A DNA stretch of 64,000 nucleotides, taken from positions 186,001 through 250,000 of the forward strand of contig NZ_JAINZZ010000002.1 of the NCBI RefSeq assembly GCF_019890725.1. The letters run 5' to 3'. Position 1 is the stretch's first letter. Each line of letters opens with the position of its first letter. Below, piece after piece: positions 17,098-24,102 of this stretch. Source of the DNA: Actinacidiphila acidipaludis (GTDB lineage: Bacteria; Actinomycetota; Actinomycetes; Streptomycetales; Streptomycetaceae). Made by a program: the position numbers and the translations under genes. The notes under the pieces were generated by a model. It searched no databases. It saw nothing but the letters and a program-made list of their open reading frames with translations, and was not told the origin of the DNA.

Positions 17098-17817
17098 TTG
17101 TTCTACGGCGCGATGAAGATCGTCCTCGGCCACCCGATCAAGGCGGCGTTCCGCCCCTGGGTCGAGGGCCTGGAGCACATTCCCGAGGAGGGCCCGGCCA
17201 TCCTCGCGAGCAACCATCTGTCCTTCTCCGACTCCTTCTTCCTGCCCGCGGTGCTCGACCGCCAGGTCACCTTCATCGCCAAGGCCGAGTACTTCACCTC
17301 GCCCGGGATCAAGGGCAAGCTGACCGCGGCGTTCTTCAAGGGCGTCGGACAGCTCCCGGTGGACCGTTCGGGGGCGCGCGGCGCGGGCGAGGCGGCCATC
17401 AAGAGCGGCCTGGCGGTGCTGGAGCGCGGCGAGTTGTTCGGCATCTACCCCGAGGGCACCCGTTCGCCGGACGGCCGGCTCTACCGCGGCAAGCCCGGCG
17501 GGCTGGCCCGGGTGGCGCTGGCGTCCGGGGCGCCGGTCATCCCGGTGGCGATGATCGACACCGAGAAGGTGCAGCCGGTCGGCAAGGTGATGCCGAAGTT
17601 CTCCATCCGCCCGGGCATCCGGATCGGCAAGCCGCTGGACTTCAGCCGCTACCACGGCATGGAGCACGACCGGTTCATCCTGCGGTCGGTCACCGACGAG
17701 GTGATGTACGAGATCATGCGGCTGTCCGGGCAGGAGTACGTCGACATCTACGCCACCGCCGCCAAGCGGCAGATCGCCGAGGCGGCCAAGCGGGCCGCGG
17801 AGCCGTCGGGATCCTGA
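17098..17817 (+). CDS. 1-acyl-sn-glycerol-3-phosphate acyltransferase (PlsC family)
   Basis: 239 aa from TTG 17098, chosen because AGGAGG at 17087-17092 is 5 bases away. The next in-frame ATG, 17113, would leave a 20-base gap, and the GTG at 17059 has no site. The HX4D motif is NHLSFSD, and the later motif is FGIYPEGTRSPDGRLYRGK with the substrate-binding EGTRS. Motif IV, VIPVAMIDTEK, is present. Known: the enzyme makes phosphatidic acid at the inner membrane. A long weakly hydrophobic N-terminal helix probably docks it. It precedes the macS gene by 48 bases. Confidence 0.86.
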   Translation: MFYGAMKIVLGHPIKAAFRPWVEGLEHIPEEGPAILASNHLSFSDSFFLPAVLDRQVTFIAKAEYFTSPGIKGKLTAAFFKGVGQLPVDRSGARGAGEAAIKSGLAVLERGELFGIYPEGTRSPDGRLYRGKPGGLARVALASGAPVIPVAMIDTEKVQPVGKVMPKFSIRPGIRIGKPLDFSRYHGMEHDRFILRSVTDEVMYEIMRLSGQEYVDIYATAAKRQIAEAAKRAAEPSGS

Positions 17818-17865
17818 CGGCGCGGCCGGCCGCCGGCCGGCGCCCAGGGGGAGGGGGAGGACCGC

Positions 17866-19095
17866 ATGCCCGTGCGGATGTCGGTGGAGCAGCCGCTGTG
17901 GCGTGCCCTGCTCGCGTACCGGGTGCTGACCGCCGGTTACGCGGTCGCCCTGTACGTCCACGCCTACGGCGCCCTGCGCCACCCGCTGCCGGCCGGCGTC
18001 TACATCGCCGTGCTCGCCGGGTGGACGGCGGCCACGGCCGGGCGGGTCAGCAACGCCGAGCGGTGCACCCGCGCCTTCCTGGCCCTCGACCTGACCGTCG
18101 CGGTCACCGGCATCCTGCTGACCGGCTATGTGGACACGGCCGCGCGGATCGACTCCGGCGCGTTCACGCTGCCGTCGATATGGACGGCGGGCTCGGTGCT
18201 GGCGTTCGCGGTCAAGGGCGGCTGGCGGTGGGCGGCCGCCGCGTCCACCCTGGTGGCCGCCGCCGACCTGATCGAGCGCGGCAGCCCCGGCCGCGACACC
18301 GTCCACAACGTCATCCTGGTGTGGGTGGCCAGCATCGCCATCGGCTACGTCGTCGAGGTGGCCCGAGCCAGTGAGCGGACCCTGGCGCGGGCCCTGCAGA
18401 TCGAGGCGGCCACCCGGGAGCGCGAGCGGCTGGCCCGCGACATCCACGACGGCGTGCTCCAGGTGCTGGCGATGGTCCAGCGCCGCGGCGACCAGGCCGG
18501 GGGAGAGGCCGCGGAGCTCGGCCGGCTCGCCGGGGAGCAGGAGGCCGCGCTGCGCACCCTGATCAGCGCGACGCCGCCCGGCCCGCGCGGCGCGGACGGC
18601 GACGCCGGCGGCCCGGCGGGCCCCTACGACCTGCGGGCCCTGCTGGCGCGGTACGCCTCCGCGCGGGTGACCGTGTCCGCGCCCGGCACCCCGGTGCTGC
18701 TCCCGCCGCACGCCGCCGCGGAGCTGGCCGCGGCCGTGGGCGCCGCGCTGGACAATGTGGGGCGGCACGCCGGCGAGCAGGCGCACGCCTGGATCCTGGT
18801 CGAGGACGAGCCGGACGCCGTGCTGGTCTCGGTCCGCGACGACGGGCCCGGCATCGCCGAGGGCCGGCTGGCGGCCGCCGAGGACGAGGGCCGGCTCGGC
18901 GTCGCCCAGTCCATCCGCGGCCGGCTGCGGGACCTCGGCGGCGACGCCGACCTGGTGTCCGTCCCCGGTCAGGGCACCGAGGTGGAGCTGCGGCTGCCGC
19001 GCCGGGCCGCGGAGCGGCCGCCCGCGGTTGTGACGGGTGGCGCGGGAGAATCGGGGCAGGCACTCACGGACGCCGACGGAAGAGGCATGCGATGA
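17866..19095 (+). CDS. macS: MacS family sensor histidine kinase
   Basis: 409 aa from ATG 17866 behind a purine-rich site at 17846-17861. The N-terminal half has several transmembrane segments, followed by the NarL-class dimerisation box RERLARDIHDGVLQVLAM with the phospho-accepting His in DIHDGV. A C-terminal HATPase domain shows DNVGRHAG (N-box) and VRDDGPGI (G1 box). The gene overlaps the response regulator start by 4 bases (ATGA). Known: MacRS in S. coelicolor is a pleiotropic system affecting morphogenesis and actinorhodin, acting on genes for small membrane proteins. The input signal is unknown. Confidence 0.85.
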   Translation: MPVRMSVEQPLWRALLAYRVLTAGYAVALYVHAYGALRHPLPAGVYIAVLAGWTAATAGRVSNAERCTRAFLALDLTVAVTGILLTGYVDTAARIDSGAFTLPSIWTAGSVLAFAVKGGWRWAAAASTLVAAADLIERGSPGRDTVHNVILVWVASIAIGYVVEVARASERTLARALQIEAATRERERLARDIHDGVLQVLAMVQRRGDQAGGEAAELGRLAGEQEAALRTLISATPPGPRGADGDAGGPAGPYDLRALLARYASARVTVSAPGTPVLLPPHAAAELAAAVGAALDNVGRHAGEQAHAWILVEDEPDAVLVSVRDDGPGIAEGRLAAAEDEGRLGVAQSIRGRLRDLGGDADLVSVPGQGTEVELRLPRRAAERPPAVVTGGAGESGQALTDADGRGMR

Positions 19096-19817
19096 CGGTC
19101 GGCACGGCCGGCAGCACCGGGCACGAGAAGCCCGTGACGGTGATGGTCGTCGACGACCATCCGATGTGGCGGGACGCGGTCGCCCGCGACCTGGCCGAGG
19201 CCGGGTTCGAGGTGGTCGCCAGCGCGGGCGACGGCCCGGAGGCGGTCCGGCGGGCCCGTGCGGCCCGCCCCCAGGTGCTGGTGCTCGACCTCAACCTGCC
19301 GGGCGCGTCCGGGGTGCAGGTGTGCAAGGACGTGGTCGCGCACGACCCGGCGGTCCGGGTGCTGGTGCTGTCGGCCAGCGGCGAGCACGCCGACGTACTG
19401 GAAGCGGTCAAATCCGGGGCGACCGGTTATCTGCTGAAGTCCGCGGCCCGCGCCGAGCTCGTGGACGCCGTGCGGCGCACCTCGGTCGGCGACCCGGTGT
19501 TCACGCCGGGCCTGGCCGGGCTGGTGCTGGGCGAGTACCGCAGGCTCGCGACCGTGCCGCCGGCGTCGGCCGCGCCGGACGAGGCGGCCGCCCCCCGGCT
19601 GACCGACCGGGAGACCGAGGTGCTGCGGCTGGTCGCCAAGGGGCTGAGCTACAAGCAGATCGCGCACCGCCTGGTCATCTCGCACCGCACCGTGCAGAAC
19701 CACGTGCAGAACACCCTCGGCAAGCTCCAGTTGCACAACCGTGTGGAGCTTGTCCGATACGCGATCGAGCGCGGTCTGGACGGTGACGACGACGCCCGCA
19801 CGGGCGGCGACATGTGA
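19092..19817 (+). CDS. macR: MacR response regulator, NarL/LuxR family
   Basis: 241 aa from ATG 19092. The receiver domain has VVDDHPMWRDAV (acidic pocket) and the phosphorylation site in VLVLDLNLPGASG. A linker of about 30 residues rich in Ala and Pro leads to a LuxR-type helix-turn-helix with RETEVLRLVAKGLSYKQIA and SHRTVQNHVQNTLGKL. It is translationally coupled to macS. Known from S. coelicolor work that I recall: MacR binds the palindrome TGAGTAC-NN-GTACTCA. One related sequence was noticed in this window at 44789-44804. The pfk-type gene that follows, 70 bases on, reads in the same direction. Confidence 0.87.
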   Translation: MTVGTAGSTGHEKPVTVMVVDDHPMWRDAVARDLAEAGFEVVASAGDGPEAVRRARAARPQVLVLDLNLPGASGVQVCKDVVAHDPAVRVLVLSASGEHADVLEAVKSGATGYLLKSAARAELVDAVRRTSVGDPVFTPGLAGLVLGEYRRLATVPPASAAPDEAAAPRLTDRETEVLRLVAKGLSYKQIAHRLVISHRTVQNHVQNTLGKLQLHNRVELVRYAIERGLDGDDDARTGGDM

Positions 19818-19887
19818 CCCAAGTCACGCTAGCTTGGCGGAGGTTGCACATTCCGGCACAGCTGGCTTGTGACGAAGGGAAGAGTCC

Positions 19888-20916
19888 ATGCGGGTCGGAG
19901 TCCTGACCGGCGGCGGAGACTGCCCCGGCCTCAACGCGGTCATCCGCGGCATCGTCCGTAAAGGCGTCCAGGAGTACGGGTTCGACTTCACCGGCTTCCG
20001 CGACGGCTGGCGCGGTCCCCTCGAAGGGGACACCGTGCGTCTCGACATCCCGGCCGTCCGCGGCATCCTGCCGCGCGGCGGCACCATCCTCGGCTCCTCG
20101 CGCACCAACCCCCTCAAGACCGAGGGCGGCGTCGACCGCGTCAAGCGGAACCTGGCGGAGAACGAGGTCGACGCCCTCGTCGTGATCGGCGGCGAGGACA
20201 CCCTCGGGGTGGCCGCCGAACTGTCCGCGCACCACGGCGTGCCGTGCGTGGGCGTGCCCAAGACCATCGACAACGACCTGTCGGCCACCGACTACACCTT
20301 CGGCTTCGACACCGCGGTCAACATCGCCACCGAGGCCATCGACCGCCTGCACACCACCGCCGAGTCCCACATGCGGGTCCTGGTGGTCGAGGTGATGGGC
20401 CGGCACGCCGGCTGGATAGCCCTGCACTCCGGCCTGGCCGGCGGCGCCAACGTCATCCTCATCCCCGAGCAGCGCTTCGACCTCGACCAGGTGTGCGCCT
20501 GGGTGGAGAGCAGGTTCAAGATCCGCTACGCGCCGATCGTCGTCGTCGCGGAGGGCGCGATGCCCCTCGACGGGGACCTGGTGCTCAAGGACGGCACGCT
20601 GGACTCGTTCGGCCATGTGCGGCTGTCCGGGATCGGCGAGTGGCTGGCCAAGCAGATCGAGAAGCGCACCGGCAAGGAGGCGCGGACCACGGTGCTCGGG
20701 CACGTCCAGCGCGGCGGCACCCCCAGCGCCTTCGACCGCTGGCTCGCCACCCGCTTCGGGCTGCACGCCATCGAGGCGGTCCGCGACGGCGACTTCGGGA
20801 CCATGGTCGCGCTGCGCGGCACCGACATCGTGCGGGTGCCGATCGGCGACGCCACCGCCCGGATCAAGACCGTCGACCCCGCCCTCTACCAGGAGGCGGG
20901 GGTCTTCTTCGGGTAG
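19888..20916 (+). CDS. 6-phosphofructokinase with pyrophosphate-type signature (PFP-like)
   Basis: 342 aa from ATG 19888 with GAAGGGA 8 bases upstream. Typical PFK motifs: VLTGGGDCPGLNAVIRG, GGTILGSSR, the active-site PKTIDND and EVMGRHAGWIALHS. The residues that distinguish the phosphoryl donor are informative: the loop reads GGEDT with Asp at position 104, and the TIDND motif is preceded by Lys125. ATP-dependent enzymes carry Gly at both; pyrophosphate-dependent ones carry Asp and Lys. The whole sequence resembles the pyrophosphate-dependent enzyme of Amycolatopsis methanolica as I recall it. Reversible fructose-6-phosphate/fructose-1,6-bisphosphate conversion using PPi is therefore predicted; annotation as ATP-dependent PfkA may be wrong. 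Confidence 0.85.
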   Translation: MRVGVLTGGGDCPGLNAVIRGIVRKGVQEYGFDFTGFRDGWRGPLEGDTVRLDIPAVRGILPRGGTILGSSRTNPLKTEGGVDRVKRNLAENEVDALVVIGGEDTLGVAAELSAHHGVPCVGVPKTIDNDLSATDYTFGFDTAVNIATEAIDRLHTTAESHMRVLVVEVMGRHAGWIALHSGLAGGANVILIPEQRFDLDQVCAWVESRFKIRYAPIVVVAEGAMPLDGDLVLKDGTLDSFGHVRLSGIGEWLAKQIEKRTGKEARTTVLGHVQRGGTPSAFDRWLATRFGLHAIEAVRDGDFGTMVALRGTDIVRVPIGDATARIKTVDPALYQEAGVFFG

Positions 20917-20998
20917 CCGCGGACGGCCTCCCGCGACGCCGGCCGGGCACTTCGGAGCGTGCCGGAAAACGCCTTGCCGCCCCCTTGACCCACTCCGC

Positions 20999-21028
20999 TT
21001 GCCGTAGCTGATCCCCGCGACCTATCCT
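20999..21028 (+). promoter_or_regulatory. Candidate promoter of the uridine-kinase-like gene
   Basis: TTGCCG (20999-21004) and TATCCT (21023-21028) are spaced 18 bases apart, about 85 bases before the likely ATG. The 199-base gap otherwise shows nothing distinctive. Confidence 0.35.
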
Positions 21029-21115
21029 CCCTCCACCCGATCCGGTGGCCCGCAGGCCCGGCGGCTTCGTTCCCCCTTTCGCCATCCCCTTTTTGAGCAC
21101 ATGAGGAGCGCCCGT

Positions 21116-21760
21116 ATGACGGGTGTTGTGGGAGGACACCGCGTGCGTGTCCTGGCCGTCGCCGGCGGCACCGCGTCCGGCAAGTCCACGCTGGCCGACG
21201 CCCTGGTGCGTCACCACCCCGAGACCGTGGCCCTGGTCCGGCTCGACGACTTCTACGTCCCCGCGCACGATCCGCTGCGCGGGGTGCGGACGCTGTCGGC
21301 GACCGGCGCCGAGATCCTCGACTGGAACCATCCCGGCTCGATCGACCAGACGGCGGTCGCCGACGCCATCGACCGCGCCGTCGCGTCGCCCGGCCGGCAC
21401 CGGCTGGTCGTCGTCGAGGGCCTGTTCGCCCTGACCCTGCCCGTGGTCACCGCCCGCGCCACCTGGCGGGTCTACGTCGACACCCCCGACGACATCCGGC
21501 TGGCCCGCAAGATCCTGCGCAAGATCGAGGTGCAGCGGCAGGACCCGGCCCTGTCGCTGCGCAACTACCTGATGACCGGCCGGGAGCGGCACGCCGCCCA
21601 CGTCGCGCCCTCCCGCGCGGTCGCCGACCTCGTGGTCGACGGCACCGCCGACGAGTACGCGATGATCACCGCGATCACCATGCTGATCGGGCCGGTGCTG
21701 GCCGAGCCGGTCCGCGCGGAGCCCGTGCTGGACGCGAGCCAGTTCGGCGAGACCGCCTGA
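21116..21760 (+). CDS. Uridine kinase-like P-loop NTPase
   Basis: 214 aa from ATG 21116 (AGGAG 7 bases upstream). A GTG at 21143 with GGAGGA 6 bases upstream is an equally credible internal start, because the first conserved strand VRVLAVAGGTASGKSTL begins there. The P-loop is GGTASGKST. Downstream blocks include LVRLDDFYVP, ILDWNHPGSIDQ, VVVEGLFAL and RKILRKIEVQRQDPALSLRNY, the order seen in uridine kinase/phosphoribulokinase-type enzymes. It should phosphorylate a nucleoside or a small hydroxylated substrate; uridine is a family-based guess. It stands alone between pfk and trpEG. Confidence 0.75.
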   Translation: MTGVVGGHRVRVLAVAGGTASGKSTLADALVRHHPETVALVRLDDFYVPAHDPLRGVRTLSATGAEILDWNHPGSIDQTAVADAIDRAVASPGRHRLVVVEGLFALTLPVVTARATWRVYVDTPDDIRLARKILRKIEVQRQDPALSLRNYLMTGRERHAAHVAPSRAVADLVVDGTADEYAMITAITMLIGPVLAEPVRAEPVLDASQFGETA

Positions 21761-21853
21761 ACCGCCGGGCGCCCGCCCGGCGGAACCGGGGCGCACGGCT
21801 TCCGTCCGCCCGGCGGGGGAGGACCGGTCGGCCCCCGCCGGGCAGCACGGCGC

Positions 21854-23797
21854 TCAGCCCACGGTGACCCCGGCCAGCACCTCGGCGACCAGCGCGGGCC
21901 CGTCCAGCGTCAGCACCGACTCCGGGTGGAACTGCACCCCCGCGAAGCCGGGACCGCGCATCGCATGGATGTCACCGGTCGCCGGGTCCCGGCTCAACTC
22001 GACCTGATGCATGGCCAGTTCGCTGGCCGTGGCCTCGTCGCAGCGGGCGGTGAAGGTGTTGTAGAAGCCGACGGTCTCCGGGCGGCCGAAGAAGTCGATG
22101 CGCTCCTGGGCGCCCTGCGCCGGGTTCGCCTTGCGGGCCAGGTCCAGGCCCAGCTCGGCGGCGATCAGCTCGTGGCCCAGGCACACTCCCAGCAGCCCGT
22201 GCCGGTGCCCGGCCACCAGCTCCGCGGCCAGTCCGCGCAGCAGCCGCATCTTCGGGTCGGCGGTGTCGGCCGGGTCGCCCGGGCCGGGCCCCAGCACCAC
22301 CGGCCCCCGGTGGGCGAGCGCGGCCTCCCGCAGCCCGGGATCGTCGAACCGCCGGACCGTCACCGCGAGTCCGCAGGAGCGCAGCAGGTGGGCGAGCATC
22401 GCAGTGAAGGTGTCCTCGCCGTCCACCACCAGGGCGTGCCCCGAGAGCACCGCGTCCCCGGCCGCCACCGGACCGGTCCGCATGCGCAGCCAGAACGGCG
22501 CCAGGTGCGCCCGGCGGGCGTCCAGCGCCGCCCGCACCCGGATGTCGTCGGCGAGCCGGGGCCGCGGCTCCCGGGCGGCCGCGGCCGGCGCCGGGACCAC
22601 GCCCAGCGCGGTGAGCACCCCGGCGGCCTTGGCGTGCGTCTCGGCGACCTCCGCCCGCGGGTCGGAGTGCCGCACCAGCGTCGCGCCCACCGGCACGCGC
22701 AGTCCGCCGTCCGGCGCGATGTCGGCGGTGCGGATGAGGATCGGCGAGTCCAGGGTCTGCGCGCCGCCCGCGTCCCGGCCGATCAGTGCCAGCGCGCCCG
22801 CGTAGTAGCCGCGGCCGGCGCCGTCCGGACCCGCCGGCTCGTAGCGCTCGATGACCCGGCAGGCGTTCTGCACCGGCGAGCCGGTGACCGTCGCCGCGAA
22901 CATCGTCTCCCGCAGCACGTCCCGCACGTCCATCGTGGACCGGCCGCGCAGCTCGTACTCGGTGTGCGCGAGGTGCGCCATCTCCTTCAGCCGCGGGCCG
23001 ACCACCACGCCCCCGAGGTCGCCGACGGTGCACATCATCTTCAGCTCCTCGTCGACGACCATCGTCAGCTCCTCCACCTCCTTCGGGTCGTGCAGGAAGG
23101 CCAGCAGGCCCTCGGCGGACGGACCCTGTGCCGGGTAGCGGTAGGTGCCGCTGATCGGGTTCATCACGACCGTCCCGCCGGACATCCGCACGTGCACCTC
23201 GGGGCTCGCGCCGACCAGGGTGCGCTGCGGGGTGTGCACCACGTACGTCCAGTAGGCGCCGCGCTCGCCGCGCAGCAGCCGGCCGAACAGCGCGAGCGCG
23301 GCCCGCGGACCGTAGCCGGGGACCGCGCCGCGGAAGGTGCGGCGGATGACGAAGTTGGCGCCCTCGCCGCGGCCGATCTCGTCCTCGACGACGCGCTCGA
23401 CGATTCCGGCGTAGGTGTCGTCGTCCACGTCGAAGGCGCCGCCCTCGACCCGCACCTCGTCGTCCGGCAGCGCGGCCGCCAGGTCGTCCAGCGGCAGCTC
23501 GTACGCCTCCTCGGGCAGCAGGACGGCCAGCGGGGTGCCGTCGTCCCGGACGTCGAAGCGGCGTTCGCGGATCTGCCGGAAGGGGACGAGCGCGAGGGCG
23601 TCCAGGGCCGGGCCGCCCGCGCCGGGGGCGCTGGCGGGCAGCGGGATGCCGGACAGCGTGCCGGCCGTCATCACCGGCCCGAGCAGCACCTCCACCACCC
23701 CCTCGGGGCGGCCGGGGGTCCTGCGGTGCAGCAGGGCGAACGGCGGGCAGCCGTCCGTGGTCAGGCGGTTCACGAGCTGGGCCGGGGTGACAGACAC
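21854..23797 (-). CDS. trpE: Fused anthranilate synthase TrpEG
   Basis: 647 aa on the minus strand from GTG 23797 with GGAAGGA 8 bases upstream. The N-terminal ~420 residues form the chorismate-binding component (motifs GPRAALALFGRLLRGERGAY, FAATVTGSPVQNACRVIE, GAQTLDSPILIRTA). A linker then leads to a class I glutamine amidotransferase domain with Cys539 in GVCLGHE, and His624 and Glu626 in FHPES. The fused order is that of TrpEG/PhzE-type enzymes, making anthranilate from chorismate and glutamine. An upstream leader peptide and terminator show control by tryptophan attenuation, so the role is tryptophan synthesis rather than phenazine-type chemistry. DAHP synthase lies 3.3 kb away. Confidence 0.9.
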   Translation of the reverse strand: MSVTPAQLVNRLTTDGCPPFALLHRRTPGRPEGVVEVLLGPVMTAGTLSGIPLPASAPGAGGPALDALALVPFRQIRERRFDVRDDGTPLAVLLPEEAYELPLDDLAAALPDDEVRVEGGAFDVDDDTYAGIVERVVEDEIGRGEGANFVIRRTFRGAVPGYGPRAALALFGRLLRGERGAYWTYVVHTPQRTLVGASPEVHVRMSGGTVVMNPISGTYRYPAQGPSAEGLLAFLHDPKEVEELTMVVDEELKMMCTVGDLGGVVVGPRLKEMAHLAHTEYELRGRSTMDVRDVLRETMFAATVTGSPVQNACRVIERYEPAGPDGAGRGYYAGALALIGRDAGGAQTLDSPILIRTADIAPDGGLRVPVGATLVRHSDPRAEVAETHAKAAGVLTALGVVPAPAAAAREPRPRLADDIRVRAALDARRAHLAPFWLRMRTGPVAAGDAVLSGHALVVDGEDTFTAMLAHLLRSCGLAVTVRRFDDPGLREAALAHRGPVVLGPGPGDPADTADPKMRLLRGLAAELVAGHRHGLLGVCLGHELIAAELGLDLARKANPAQGAQERIDFFGRPETVGFYNTFTARCDEATASELAMHQVELSRDPATGDIHAMRGPGFAGVQFHPESVLTLDGPALVAEVLAGVTVG

Positions 23798-23855
23798 GTC
23801 GGTGGTCCTTCCGGTGGTCCCGTGGACGGAAGGGGCGGCCGGGCCCGGGAAACGC

Positions 23856-23884
23856 CGAAGGCCGCCCCTGAGGGGCGGCCTTCG
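23856..23884 (-). terminator. Attenuator terminator of trpEG
   Basis: Perfect 13-bp inverted repeat: CGAAGGCCGCCCC (23856-23868) and GGGGCGGCCTTCG (23872-23884) with a 3-base loop. It lies between the leader peptide stop (23910) and the trpEG start (23797). It is GC-rich with little T-tract. It should form when the ribosome does not stall at the Trp codons. Confidence 0.75.
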
Positions 23885-23909
23885 CGAGTGCGGTCGTCGC
23901 GCGCGAGGT

Positions 23910-23966
23910 TCAGTGGGCCGCCCGGAGAGGGGGCCACCACCAGTTCTGGTTCATCGGCGCGAACAT
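23910..23966 (-). CDS. trpL: Tryptophan leader peptide (18 aa, three consecutive Trp codons)
   Basis: Minus-strand ORF MFAPMNQNWWWPPLRAAH from ATG 23966 to TGA at 23910-23912; three TGG codons in a row are its defining feature. The -10-like TAGGGT ends 7 bases upstream of the ATG, so the leader transcript probably begins at or near the start codon. It is followed by GC-rich complementary blocks and the attenuator hairpin, then trpEG. Known: a leader peptide with adjacent Trp codons controls the trpEG homologue of S. venezuelae. Stalling at uncharged Trp-tRNA should favour an antiterminator. Confidence 0.85.
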   Translation of the reverse strand: MFAPMNQNWWWPPLRAAH

Positions 23967-23972
23967 GAGCCG

Positions 23973-23978
23973 ACCCTA
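23973..23978 (-). promoter_or_regulatory. -10 element of the trpL-trpEG promoter
   Basis: TAGGGT on the minus strand (23978 to 23973), with 6 bases between it and the ATG of the leader peptide. The -35 would fall near the terminator of the upstream amidase gene and is not consensus. Confidence 0.5.
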
Positions 23979-23996
23979 GCGCACCGCGACGCGCGA

Positions 23997-24031
23997 CGGC
24001 CGCCCGTCCCGGGGATCGGGACGGGCGGCCG
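23997..24031 (-). terminator. Hairpin terminator of the amidase gene
   Basis: CGGCCGCCCGTCCCG (23997-24011) pairs perfectly over 15 bp with CGGGACGGGCGGCCG (24017-24031); the loop is 5 bases. It lies 70 bases beyond the amidase stop on the minus strand and insulates it from the trp promoter. Confidence 0.75.
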
Positions 24032-24102
24032 TGTCGCTGTCAGGTTGCTGCCATTTCGGTGTCAGACCGAGTGCCGGTCGTGCCGGTCGTGCCGGTCGTG
24101 CG

